A stretch of 64,000 nt of DNA, taken from assembly GCF_000317085.1 (NCBI RefSeq), contig NC_019702.1, forward strand, positions 2,262,394 through 2,326,393. The letters run 5' to 3'. The notes beneath the pieces were generated by a model that saw nothing but the letters and a program-made list of their open reading frames with translations, was not told where the DNA came from and searched no databases. Origin of the DNA: Synechococcus sp. PCC 7502 (GTDB taxonomy: Bacteria; Cyanobacteriota; Cyanobacteriia; Pseudanabaenales; Pseudanabaenaceae). Position numbers and translations under genes: made by a program. The first letter of the stretch is position 1; every line of letters begins with the position of its first letter. Shown in pieces: positions 16,498 through 24,537 of this stretch.

Positions 16498-17019
16498 TTA
16501 ATTGATAACAAAATACTTTTCAAAAGTAGGAATTTTTGCCTCTCCTATTCCACTGCTAAGTTTAGTAAAAACTTTCAGATCATTTGATTTAGACCAATTG
16601 CTTCGCTTTTCCACAATTAACTTTGCTGCTTTTTTTGCATCTATTCTTTTGAAATCATGTAGTTTAATAATGTACTGGATCATTTCAAAGATTAAATCTT
16701 CTGAAGCGGTTAAAAGATCAATTTCAAATTTTTGTTTTGATTCAATATCGATCTGTTTTTTTCGTTCTTCATCAGCCAAAATACACCATACATAATCTAA
16801 CTTAGCCTCGATTGCCCCAGCTAAAATATCCCCATTTAGTAAGACCTTATAGCTATCATCGGTTTCTTGTTCAACAATTACAGGTAGAATATTACGCCCT
16901 GATTGGCTAAGTTTATCTGCGATCGCACTAATTATTACCTTGTCAGTATTAGTCCCTTCATATCTAATTTCATGACGTGGGATGCGAAGATATTTACCGA
17001 GGTCGCTAAAGTTTTCCAT
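16498..17019 (-). CDS. ParB/Srx-fold partition protein
   Basis: This protein has 173 residues. Near the N-terminus, RIPRHEIRYEGTNTDKVIISAIADKLSQSGRNILPVIVEQ and then YKVLLNGDILAGAIEAKLDYVWCIL reproduce the ParB N-terminal (sulfiredoxin-like) pattern, with G-D in place of the usual G-x-RR. The remaining residues are helical. It starts 2 bp after the ParA gene ends, so the two form a partition operon. It is shorter than chromosomal ParB and lacks a clear classical helix-turn-helix. Confidence 0.65.
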   Translation of the reverse strand: MENFSDLGKYLRIPRHEIRYEGTNTDKVIISAIADKLSQSGRNILPVIVEQETDDSYKVLLNGDILAGAIEAKLDYVWCILADEERKKQIDIESKQKFEIDLLTASEDLIFEMIQYIIKLHDFKRIDAKKAAKLIVEKRSNWSKSNDLKVFTKLSSGIGEAKIPTFEKYFVIN

Positions 17020-17021
17020 AG

Positions 17022-18185
17022 TTATTCGTAGATAAAGTTAGGGTTAATAAAAATTTCTTTAGTAAGTTCTTCGTAATCTCTGGATATTTTTGAGGTACTA
17101 ATTGAGATAACGGGGTGCCGTTTGAAAGTAGCTTGTCTAACAGCAGCAAATACTCCAAGCTTAGTTTTATAGACTTTCAAAGATGCTTTAGCCAGAAATT
17201 CTTCAACCGCTTTCTCTAACTTAGACCCCATATCAGTATGATTGCTGAATACAACCCCTAAAACCCTTGGATTTATATCAGCAATAGGTGTTTTGTTAAT
17301 ATCAGTTGTTCTAAGCGATCGTATTTTCTGAACTAATCCTTGGTTAATATCTTTGGCATGATGTAATGCCCTTTGATCGAAGTCAGCAGGAATCAACATA
17401 GCATCACAGGCAAATAATGAAGATACCGTAGCTATATCTGGGTCTGGGGAAGTATCAATAAAAATGTAGTCGTATTTTGGAGCGATCGCAGCTAGTAGCC
17501 TTTTTAGTAGGGTCTGCTTGTTTTTTATTTCATATTCATCACTACGAAATTTTTCAATGGTGTCTCGGTCAGTTGGTAAAACACTAATACTGTACTTGTC
17601 TTGACTACTAGGAAGGGGGAAATTACGTTCGACTATCAATTTCTCTAATAAATCTATAGCTTCTTGAGTTTTGCCTAAACCAATCTGGTCGAAACATTCA
17701 AGTATTTGGTATTTATAATCGCTTGGCTCAAGCCCTAACCCACGGGTTAAATCGCTTTGTCCATCAAAATCAACTACCAAAACCCGTTTACCCATTTTGG
17801 CTAAAACAGCAGAAATATTAATGACATTAGTTGTTTTGCCTACGCCGCCTTTACGATTCCAAAGGCTGATAATCAAGGCTCTTTGTGGATGTTCAAGATA
17901 ATATTGAAGCTGTGCAATCAGTTTAGGCAAGTTATCCTTGTTAACTCTATAAATATCCGTAAGTGGTAATACTAACCCGTCTACACGTCTAAACAATTGC
18001 CAAAATTCTCCACTAAATACCCACCCAAGGGGAGCAGAAGTAGGAAGAGTTAGATATTGTTGTATTCCTGCGCTAGTAATACCAAAAACAGCATCTCTGT
18101 ATAACGGGCAGTTAACAAAATTTTCAGTAGGCTGCTTCTTTTTAGTTTCGACATACAGCAAAGGCTTAGAGTTTTTACCATACAA
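17022..18185 (-). CDS. parA: ParA-family partition ATPase
   Basis: This protein has 387 residues if translation starts at the TTG at 18185. It is an ATPase that positions plasmid copies together with ParB and a centromere site. The deviant Walker A motif RKGGVGKTTN lies at 111-120, a VVDFDGQSDLTRGLG switch I region near 145, and DYIFIDTSPDPD (Walker B) near 240. The first 100 residues are not part of the ATPase. They begin with SKPLLYVETKKK, which continues upstream in the same frame as a nuclease-like domain cut by a TAA codon (18198-18200). The preserved partition half suggests that it still functions. Confidence 0.85.
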   Translation of the reverse strand: MYGKNSKPLLYVETKKKQPTENFVNCPLYRDAVFGITSAGIQQYLTLPTSAPLGWVFSGEFWQLFRRVDGLVLPLTDIYRVNKDNLPKLIAQLQYYLEHPQRALIISLWNRKGGVGKTTNVINISAVLAKMGKRVLVVDFDGQSDLTRGLGLEPSDYKYQILECFDQIGLGKTQEAIDLLEKLIVERNFPLPSSQDKYSISVLPTDRDTIEKFRSDEYEIKNKQTLLKRLLAAIAPKYDYIFIDTSPDPDIATVSSLFACDAMLIPADFDQRALHHAKDINQGLVQKIRSLRTTDINKTPIADINPRVLGVVFSNHTDMGSKLEKAVEEFLAKASLKVYKTKLGVFAAVRQATFKRHPVISISTSKISRDYEELTKEIFINPNFIYE

Positions 18186-18191
18186 GACAAA

Positions 18192-18210
18192 ATCAGGTTA
18201 TAAACCTGAT
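18192..18210. repeat. Perfect 8+3+8 palindrome at the parA start
   Basis: ATCAGGTTATAAACCTGAT lies 7 bp upstream of the TTG start of parA and contains the in-frame TAA of the broken N-terminal extension. It could be an operator or centromere half site for the partition proteins. I saw only this single copy. Confidence 0.5.
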
Positions 18211-18344
18211 CCGACATTCGGTTGAGTGAGATATCTATACCCCAAAAATTCTAATAGATGGTTAGTGAACAAAGAGTTTAAGTTAGGTTCGCTTATTTTT
18301 GTACCTAAATCCTTCCATTTTTCGACTAATTGTGATACTTCCAT
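18198..18344 (-). pseudogene. N-terminal HsdR-like (PD-(D/E)xK) extension of ParA, interrupted by TAA
   Basis: The ATG at 18344 opens 48 codons (MEVSQLVEKWKDLGTKISEP ... FTNHLLEFLGYRYLTQPNVGSGL), then TAA, then PDFVLYGKNSKPLLYVETKKK, in one frame with ParA. Ignoring the stop, the joined sequence has the order F-x-x-x-LLEFLGY, G-PD-FVLYG and LLYVETKK. That is the D...ExK layout of the type I restriction R-subunit N-terminal nuclease fold. A single base change (AAA to TAA) would explain the stop. A loss of six bases is equally possible. Confidence 0.55.
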
Positions 18345-18483
18345 TTGCGTTTTTTAGAAGAAATTCTGCCTTACCAAAAAGAATACCAAATTGGCTATAT
18401 TCAGCATAACAGTCGGCTGCTATATCCTGATCGCCAGTCCATCTAATTAATTTTTACCAGTAGTTTGATTTTTAGCCCTACGA
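18345..18483. other. Gap holding only an unsupported minus-strand frame
   Basis: On the minus strand a frame without a canonical start reads LIRWTGDQDIAADCYAEYSQFGILFGKAEFLLKNANGSITIS in part. It runs past the ATG at 18344 in another frame before stopping. Composition looks protein-like, so it may be a decayed gene, but I cannot identify it. Confidence 0.25.
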
Positions 18484-18912
18484 TTAAGTAAATCTTTGGT
18501 TGCTTGAGTTGTTATCGAAGATCGCCGTCAAAGGGTTATAACCTCTACGCTTTAACTCTTCAAACTCTTCCTTAGCCTTGGTTATTTTGGCTTCTAATTC
18601 GGCAATGGTTAAATGTTCCCCACTAATAGATTTTGTTTCTAGTGGCGGGTATAAAGCTTTAACCTTAGCTAAAGCTCTCTCTAATTCTTGCTCACTTGCG
18701 ATCGCTAACCTTTCTAACTGGACTAGATCGCAGTCGATTAACCCCGCTTCACATAGGACTTTTGAGACTTCATACTCCAATCTCTCCGCCCTTAAATTTG
18801 GGCTAGGTTCAAGATTAATCCCTAACTGTTTTAGATAGGCTTTGACAAGGGGATTAGTTTTATCCTGTTTCCACACTAATAGGAGTGATTTTAAGATTCT
18901 TTGGTTATTCAT
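18484..18912 (-). CDS. Hypothetical helical protein
   Basis: This protein has 142 residues, helical and charged (LRAERLEYEVSKVL; LTIAELEAKITKAKEEFEELKRRGYNP), with a probable coiled coil at 100-125. The family is not recognised. It starts 5 bp after the zinc-ribbon gene and belongs to the leftward replication-gene cluster. Confidence 0.55.
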   Translation of the reverse strand: MNNQRILKSLLLVWKQDKTNPLVKAYLKQLGINLEPSPNLRAERLEYEVSKVLCEAGLIDCDLVQLERLAIASEQELERALAKVKALYPPLETKSISGEHLTIAELEAKITKAKEEFEELKRRGYNPLTAIFDNNSSNQRFT

Positions 18913-18917
18913 GTTTT

Positions 18918-19226
18918 TTATAGTTGCTTAAAGTTAGGATTCCAAGTGGTTTTACAGGGTTCACAGAAGGAAAACCCGCCTATGCCTTGCTGTCTAGGTA
19001 CATAATCATTAGCGTTTTGATGGCATAACGGGCATTTTCCAAACCAATCGGATAGGCGATCGCATTTTGGTAACTTGCAGTCATCGAGTGGGTAAGGTTC
19101 ACCCTTTGAAAATAGGTAAACTTTTCCCTCTGGATTTTTAGCCCTACGTTCAACTCGATTAAATCCGTTGGGGAAAATTACACCCGCCCCAACTTCAGGA
19201 ATTTTAGAAATCGGTAAAGTCATCAT
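18918..19226 (-). CDS. Zinc-ribbon hypothetical protein
   Basis: This protein has about 102 residues. The ATG at 19226 is chosen because a GGA lies ten bases upstream; an ATG at 19241 is also open. The N-terminal half (VIFPNGFNRVERRAKNPEGKVYLFSKGEPYPLDDC) is unknown. The C-terminal half has CPLCHQNAND and SFCEPCKTTW, two C-x2-C knuckles of a zinc ribbon. The start overlaps the end of the replication gene by about 20 bp, suggesting coupling. Confidence 0.6.
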   Translation of the reverse strand: MMTLPISKIPEVGAGVIFPNGFNRVERRAKNPEGKVYLFSKGEPYPLDDCKLPKCDRLSDWFGKCPLCHQNANDYVPRQQGIGGFSFCEPCKTTWNPNFKQL

Positions 19227-21561
19227 GATTTTTAATTCCATTCTTAGAGTAGGCAGTCAATTCAGTCAACGATGTCTGTAAGTCTTTCTCTATCTCGATT
19301 TGACTATTGACTGGCACACAGTCAACTTGGCAGTCACCACAGTCAACTGGTTCAGTATCAAAACTAAAATCATTGACTGTCTTGACTGGGTTATTGACTG
19401 CTACACAGTCAACGGTTAACGCTATATCTAGCAAGGGTTCTATCTGTTGGTGACTGGATTGACTGCCTCTAGTAACAATAACTATGTAGTTAGATTGGGT
19501 TGGATCACCTTTGGCGATCGCATATCCAAGATTTACAACCTTGCTCATAAAGTCTCGAATTTCCTGTAACTTTGGTTTTTTAGTAGACCACCATGCCCTA
19601 ACCTGAACAGCCTTAATTTCTCCACAGTTCTGGAATCTGTTAACAAATTTGAGTATTCTTGACATTTCTGGGTTATCCCCAATACCAAACTCTGCATAAA
19701 GCTCTTTACTTTGGGCAATTAACCACCTAGTAAAGCTAATAGCCTTTTCCAATGTCTCTACTGATACCCCTACTAAGAGCCCATCCCGATGGCTAATACA
19801 ATGGGCTATTAGAGCTATCCGCCCCGCCCTTTCTTTCATCTTGGGATAAATTGCCCTAAGTATGGGTGAAGCCTCGACTAGCTTGATAGACTCCATTTCA
19901 TCATGCCAATCTGCCCAAAGCTGCTGTGCTTGTTTGCTAAGGGTGTAAGTAGCTGCTGGCAAATTGCTTAAGTCACAGTAAAGCCCTTTTAGTAAGTCAC
20001 CCACTAGATACTTACCGCCGCTAGGAGCAGGGGTTTTAGTTAATGGCAACCGTATCCATGAAAATCTAGCCCATAAGCCGTCTTCAGAGCTTAAATCATC
20101 GGTCATTATGTTTTGTAGAATAGAAGGCTGTATGCCTCCAATGATGCTTATCCCTGTCCGCTTGGCAAAAACTCTGGTGTCGTCACTCTTGCGGTTACTT
20201 TTCCAAGCCCCACCGTCGTATGCACTTAAGAATTTGGGGCGATCATTACCTTTGCCACTACGGTATTGGTTGAAACCTTGAAAGAAAGTTGCAAGCTCAT
20301 CCATATAGAGGGTAAACCCTTGTAACGGCTGCTTAGATATGGTTTGAGAAATATACTCTAGGGTAAAATCACTCAAATAATAATCCCGTCCTATTGGTTT
20401 TCTACCTGTGGATTCCCCTGCTTTTTCCTGCGCTTGCCATATCTCTAGTTCAGCTTTGTATATCTCCTCTGCATTGTATTGAAGTTCGATTAGGGGTGAA
20501 AGTATTGCCCGTGACTTGGGTGATTTCATTGCCCCTGTCTCTGCTACGGTGCCAACCCAAAAGATAGGCGGACAATGGTAGTCGGTTCCAGAATCGATTA
20601 ACAATGTGGTACCAATTGGGATTAGGCTCCCTGCTGCTGCCAATAAATCGGCATAGTAAAGCTCTGGGGAAAGTCCCATTTTCTGAGCTAGTCCAGTTAT
20701 TGCTCTTTCAAATATTTCTGGTAATAGTCCTCTCTGGGGCTTTGGATAGCTGGTTAGTGTGGCTAGATATTCAGCGTCTAGGGTTGAATTGTCATCATTG
20801 CCTTGATCTGCGAACTGAGCTAAATCAAAGGGTGCTATCGCAGATTCAATATCTTCTTTAGTGCATCCGTCAACTATCCAATCATAAACATCACGCCCAT
20901 CTTTAGCAGGGATATAGTCCCATTTACTAGGCTCTGCAAGCATCATTTTGATACTGGCTGCTACTGGTTTGAATGCCTCATAGTGGGCTAGTGCTTTTTT
21001 AATGCCTGTCTCATCACGATCGGGACAGATTATCAGATTGACACTTTTGAATAATTCCAAAGTTTCCAGAGTTGGCTTAGTCCTTAGATTTGTGGCAACT
21101 AAACCAAACCTGTTTACTAATTCATCTGCACCTAGTTCACCTTCTATTAGATAGATAGGTTTCTGATTGGCGATCGCCTCTTTGACTTCAGCCCATCGGT
21201 AAGGCAATAGTTCAGATTCTTTAATACCCAGTGGTTTAGCCCAAGTAGTAACTTTCTTACCGTCTGGTTTGTACTCACGATTAAATCGGTATTGGTTACC
21301 TTGCCTATCGCTGTAAATATGCTTAAAGTTTATTCCTACTGGTCTAGGAGACTTTTCACTGGGAATTACATAGATACCACACCGATCGTCAGAATTAGCC
21401 CCTATGTACTTCCAACCGTCCTTAGTTAAGTCTCCATTGATGCTTGAATGGCATAGAACCATAGAGCCGTTTTCACTGATTCTGCAATCTTTATCTTTTG
21501 TGCGATCGCATATCGGACAGGGGTTATTAATACCTGAATTTCTGAATTTTGAATTATTCAT
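19204..21561 (-). CDS. Replication protein: zinc-finger/TOPRIM primase-like with DUF3987 helicase-like domain
   Basis: This protein has 785 residues from the ATG at 21561, chosen for the strong GGGAGG ribosome-binding site 9 bp upstream. Residues 10-50 form a zinc finger (CPICDRTKDKDCRI ... MVLCH). Residues 130-210 carry TOPRIM-like motifs (IYLIEGELGADEL and LIICPDRDETG). From about 280 onward runs a DUF3987-type ATPase region (IFWVGTVAETGAMKSPKSRAI as degenerate Walker A; LYMDELATFF as Walker B). This architecture is typical of primase-helicase proteins of plasmids, phages and integrative elements. The last 85 residues are low-complexity and encoded by the TTGACTG repeat cluster. The next gene overlaps its end. 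Confidence 0.8.
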   Translation of the reverse strand: MNNSKFRNSGINNPCPICDRTKDKDCRISENGSMVLCHSSINGDLTKDGWKYIGANSDDRCGIYVIPSEKSPRPVGINFKHIYSDRQGNQYRFNREYKPDGKKVTTWAKPLGIKESELLPYRWAEVKEAIANQKPIYLIEGELGADELVNRFGLVATNLRTKPTLETLELFKSVNLIICPDRDETGIKKALAHYEAFKPVAASIKMMLAEPSKWDYIPAKDGRDVYDWIVDGCTKEDIESAIAPFDLAQFADQGNDDNSTLDAEYLATLTSYPKPQRGLLPEIFERAITGLAQKMGLSPELYYADLLAAAGSLIPIGTTLLIDSGTDYHCPPIFWVGTVAETGAMKSPKSRAILSPLIELQYNAEEIYKAELEIWQAQEKAGESTGRKPIGRDYYLSDFTLEYISQTISKQPLQGFTLYMDELATFFQGFNQYRSGKGNDRPKFLSAYDGGAWKSNRKSDDTRVFAKRTGISIIGGIQPSILQNIMTDDLSSEDGLWARFSWIRLPLTKTPAPSGGKYLVGDLLKGLYCDLSNLPAATYTLSKQAQQLWADWHDEMESIKLVEASPILRAIYPKMKERAGRIALIAHCISHRDGLLVGVSVETLEKAISFTRWLIAQSKELYAEFGIGDNPEMSRILKFVNRFQNCGEIKAVQVRAWWSTKKPKLQEIRDFMSKVVNLGYAIAKGDPTQSNYIVIVTRGSQSSHQQIEPLLDIALTVDCVAVNNPVKTVNDFSFDTEPVDCGDCQVDCVPVNSQIEIEKDLQTSLTELTAYSKNGIKNHDDFTDF
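19254..19465. repeat. Cluster of TTGACTG heptamers in both orientations
   Basis: Perfect heptamers lie at 19254, 19263, 19319, 19340 and 19406 (CAGTCAA) and at 19307, 19373, 19382, 19394 and 19459 (TTGACTG). Close variants lie near 19331 and 19451. Two pairs form identical-arm palindromes with 5-base centres: TTGACTGGCACACAGTCAA (19307-19325) and TTGACTGCTACACAGTCAA (19394-19412). All lie inside the 3' end of the replication gene, where they encode VDC and VN/VNN-type peptides. Confidence 0.75.
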
Positions 21562-21893
21562 TAGTTCGATCCTCCCGTAACTGGGCGATCGCATCTACAG
21601 CAAAGTAATTTACCTTTGAATAAATAACCACGTTTACAGCCACAGTGCTTACAAGATGGATTAATACCGACTGAGCGTATTTGAGGTTTGAATGATTGAA
21701 CTGGGAATAAATCTAATTGATCGTGATCAGCAAGGAAAGCATCAATTAATAATGAGCTTGGTTTAGTCCAAGTGTCTGAGGTAAGGCGATCTATGCTTGG
21801 GTGAAATATCAAGTTTGAGGTAGTATTAGTTCTAACAGTTGTTAAATTTTGTCCTACCCCTTTCCTGTCCAGAGAGGGATTTTTTTTACTCAT
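21561..21893 (-). CDS. Zinc-ribbon hypothetical protein
   Basis: This protein has 110 residues. The N-terminal part is polar and not recognised. The C-terminal part, CKHCGCKRGYLFKGKLLCCRCDRP, has the C-x2-C ... C-x2-C layout of a zinc ribbon. Its stop codon overlaps the ATG of the replication gene (TAATG), and its start abuts the stop of the preceding gene, so these three genes form one translationally coupled unit. Confidence 0.6.
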   Translation of the reverse strand: MSKKNPSLDRKGVGQNLTTVRTNTTSNLIFHPSIDRLTSDTWTKPSSLLIDAFLADHDQLDLFPVQSFKPQIRSVGINPSCKHCGCKRGYLFKGKLLCCRCDRPVTGGSN

Positions 21894-22166
21894 TTAACTA
21901 GCTCCTAATTTTTGGCTAGTAGGTAAGCTAGATAAATATTGCTCTATTAATCTTTGGTGGTCTGGGCGATCGCCATTGAGCAGATAATCTTTGACTAGAT
22001 GCAAATTCCACAGCACTTTACGCTCTGGTTTTATCCAATACAAAGGACTAGGTAATTTCTTTCTTAACTCTGATTCCCCAAACTTGCCGATCTCGAAATG
22101 TTGCGATCGCAAGGTAACACTACTGACATAGGGGAAAGTTTGAGGCATGATAGGTTTAATCGCCAT
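21894..22166 (-). CDS. Small excisionase/winged-helix-like protein
   Basis: This protein has 90 residues. The segment LRKKLPSPLYWIKPERKVLWNLHLVKDYLLNGDRPDHQRLIEQYL resembles small plasmid and integrated-element proteins. The YW-I-x-P-x-R-K-V-x-WN strand-turn-strand followed by a helix is the pattern of excisionase-type winged helices. It is a possible recombination directionality factor or regulator at the head of the replication operon. The function is inferred from the pattern only. Confidence 0.5.
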   Translation of the reverse strand: MAIKPIMPQTFPYVSSVTLRSQHFEIGKFGESELRKKLPSPLYWIKPERKVLWNLHLVKDYLLNGDRPDHQRLIEQYLSSLPTSQKLGAS

Positions 22167-22208
22167 AGGTTAAAAACTCCTAAGTTATTTAGTTTGTGGT
22201 CTGGTTAC

Positions 22209-22255
22209 GTCGGTAGCTTTCAGCTTCTAATTGATGAGCTACCGACTTCTTTTTT
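22209..22255 (+). terminator. Intrinsic-terminator-like hairpin facing right
   Basis: GTCGGTAGCT (22209-22218) pairs perfectly with AGCTACCGAC (22237-22246) across an 18-base loop. The run TTCTTTTTT follows on the plus strand. All nearby genes run leftward, and no T run follows on the minus strand, so this would end a rightward transcript antisense to the replication operon leader. Confidence 0.55.
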
Positions 22256-22378
22256 GGGTTGTTCTAATTGGTTTTAACGGCTTTAGGACGTTACAAGCCT
22301 AGAATTACATGAATAAAAAATGCCCGCTTGCTCAGGACAGCATAGGGAGTAGTACTTTATAAAACTTTATAATTACCG

Positions 22379-23245
22379 CTATTTACTTCCTAAAGGTGGT
22401 CTGCCTCCAGCCCTTTTAGTTTCGGGTTTAGGGGTATAAGTTTTTTTGTCTTTGCCCGTCCAGTGCAGATCATCACCCCTAATTGTGGGAATTTGGTAAT
22501 ATTTCAGTTCTTTAGTGAGCCTTTCGTAATCACGTTTATGGGATAACCAATTTTCTAAAAAGTCTTGTAAGGTTCGATCTCTTGTATCTATGGCTTGGTG
22601 TATCGCAAGAGTCCAAAGAACATCTGTGAATGCCTCTCCAAAGTAGTCATTTGAAGGTATTGGACGGCGCAAATCTTGTGGTAAGCAACCATAATTCTTA
22701 AGAGAATTAAGCAATTTAGTTAGTTCAGATGACTTAATCTTATAAATCTCACGTTTACCAAAAGTCTTACCTTTAGAATTAACAAGGGGCTCACCCCAAA
22801 AGCCATTAGCCTTAAGAGCATGAATACATTCACTCATCTCACAAGTAAGCCATAAAATATTAGGATCATTAGCGACGCTTTGAGCGAATGGAAGAAATAA
22901 CCAAAGTTGCCTACATAACTCATATCTATGTAAAGATAATTTTGCGAATGGTCTGTATCCAATATCCAAATCAGTTAAGAGTTCAATCTTTTGAGACCTA
23001 TACCATCTGAGCCACTTAGCGGAACCCTGATATAGTTCTTCACAAACATATACCATCTGCCTTTGCCCATAGTTTTTAGGCTCATTTTCTCGAAGGAATA
23101 TCTTAGGAAATCTACTATATTCCTCAAAAATATTTAATACTCTAGGTTCCTTATTGGCTTTATGACATCCTAATGCTTCAAGTCCCCTGATCATTGCATC
23201 AAGTGCTTGTTGCTCTGGTAGTTGTTTTAAGTTCTTCTTTTTCAT
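22379..23245 (-). CDS. Hypothetical protein with basic GRPP tail
   Basis: This protein has 288 residues from the ATG at 23245; a TTG three codons earlier is possible. The family is not recognised. It is soluble and aromatic-rich (EELYQGSAKWLRWYRSQKIELL; ELCRQLWLFLPFAQSV), and the C-terminus KRAGGRPPLGSK resembles an AT-hook. It lies immediately downstream of the integrase frame on the same strand, so it may be transcribed with it and have a role in recombination or control. Confidence 0.5.
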   Translation of the reverse strand: MKKKNLKQLPEQQALDAMIRGLEALGCHKANKEPRVLNIFEEYSRFPKIFLRENEPKNYGQRQMVYVCEELYQGSAKWLRWYRSQKIELLTDLDIGYRPFAKLSLHRYELCRQLWLFLPFAQSVANDPNILWLTCEMSECIHALKANGFWGEPLVNSKGKTFGKREIYKIKSSELTKLLNSLKNYGCLPQDLRRPIPSNDYFGEAFTDVLWTLAIHQAIDTRDRTLQDFLENWLSHKRDYERLTKELKYYQIPTIRGDDLHWTGKDKKTYTPKPETKRAGGRPPLGSK

Positions 23246-23250
23246 CTGCT

Positions 23251-24354
23251 TCAAAACTCCATAAATACAGATTGTTGATTAATCGAACTCGCATAATTTT
23301 GAAACATCACTTTTGGATTGTGACCAGATGCCTCTGCTACATCGATATAGTTCGCTCCATTAGCTAAGGCATGAGATATAGCTGAATGTCTTGTAGCGTA
23401 GGGTTTACGGTATTCAATTCCTATCTTGGAGATTATCGTTTTCTATGCCCTGCGATTGAAGTTATGGTCATCTAACGGGTTCCCTTGAGGTGATGAGAAC
23501 ACTAAATCATCTGGTTTATGGGGTTTTTCAGAATGCAGTTTAAGCATTGCCGAAATATTAGGACTAATAACCACTGTCCTAAATTTTCCCGTCTTGGTTG
23601 TATTCCGATGGGTTCCCCTGCTAATCGTTTCACAGAAAATAATGTGACTAAAATCATCAGCGACATTTCTCCATCTCAACCCCGCAGCTTCACCAAATCG
23701 ACACGCTACCCCAAATAAAAACTTAACTAATGGGTAATAGTGGGAATAGTAGCGATCGCCCTTAAAAGCATTCAGGATTAATTGAATTTCATTAGCTGTG
23801 AATGGTTTAATCCGTTTAGACTCACTGGGCTTTATACGTTTTAGATGATTCTCCCAAGGGTTAGATTCTGAGATGTGATACTTTCCTTTTGCCCAATTCC
23901 AAGCCCCTTGTAGTAGCCATAGGCGATCTTTTGCTGTTCGACTTGATGCCCTCTCTAAGAGCAAAGCCAAGAAATTACCCGCAGCAAATTCCGTAACCTT
24001 AAATGCAGGAATATTCAGAGACTTTTCTAATTGCCTAAACAGTGGGTTATACCTACCACTAATTGAGCGAGTGGTTAAACCCTTTTCTTTAATTAGGTGC
24101 TGTATATATTTCTGGAATAACTCTGGGGCAGTAATTTCAGTGGCAGTTTTACCCCTTGTGCGAGGTTTGTACTTTAGTAAGGTTGGGTCAAAATATCCTG
24201 CTTGAATATCTAGCTCAATCTGGGCTGCTTTCTGTTTTGCTACGGCTCTACCAGTTGGATCGTCATTAACACCACAAGACATTTGCAGACGTTTGCCTTG
24301 GTATATCCAACGTAGTCTTAACCTACCGTCATGATTTTCTATGGTAATTTTCAT
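23251..24354 (-). pseudogene. int: Tyrosine recombinase (integrase) interrupted by an amber codon
   Basis: The frame from the ATG at 24354 would give 367 residues. The N-terminal arm-binding domain (MKITIENHDGRLRLRW; QGKRLQMSCGV) is of the DUF3596 type. A core-binding domain follows, then the catalytic domain with the first Arg in GVACRFGEAAGLRW and the Lys hairpin TTKTGKFRTV. At codon 304 a TAG (23443-23445) follows NFNRRA, where relatives have Trp. The same frame then continues with PYATRHSAISHAL, ASGHNPKVMFQNYAS (catalytic His and Tyr region) and a TGA at 23251. Without suppression the protein lacks the catalytic tyrosine. Confidence 0.85.
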
Positions 24355-24376
24355 CGGGGTAAATATCGGGGTAGTT
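24354..24376. promoter_or_regulatory. Paired CGGGGTA repeats at the integrase start (right end)
   Basis: Two CGGGGTA copies lie immediately upstream of the integrase ATG, in the same spacing as at 11602-11624. Integrase binding here would also repress its own promoter. The inference comes from the match between element ends. Confidence 0.5.
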
Positions 24377-24428
24377 TTACAACCCAAATAACCCTTAAAA
24401 GCCCATATTTACATCTCTTGTTGAGAAT

Positions 24429-24537
24429 GAATGATCTTTTAGAAGTTACTTGGAACTCCCAAAAGCCTTACCAGTTATGGCTCCCCAGCCAATGGAGCTA
24501 AGCGGATTCGAACCGCTGACCCCCTCAATGCCATTGA
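24429..24537. repeat. Right copy (attR) of the 109-bp direct repeat
   Basis: It is identical to 11433-11541 and includes the 3' 45 nt of the intact tRNA-Ala gene. It lies between the integrase and the tRNA, the usual arrangement for tRNA-targeting elements. Confidence 0.9.

Larger units (their letters stand above)
11542..24537. mobile_element. Integrated plasmid-like element in tRNA-Ala (about 13.0 kb)
   Basis: The element lies between the two 109-bp repeats; the repeat period is 12,996 bp. Gene content is accessory throughout: tyrosine integrase beside the intact tRNA, zinc-finger primase/helicase-like replication protein, ParA, ParB-like protein, ribbon-helix-helix proteins and many small unknown genes. 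Iteron-like arrays at 13.0-13.24 kb and 19.25-19.47 kb and a ParA/ParB pair suggest that it can replicate as a plasmid when excised. No conjugation or virion genes are visible. The integrase is interrupted by a stop codon, so the present copy is probably trapped. Confidence 0.85.
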
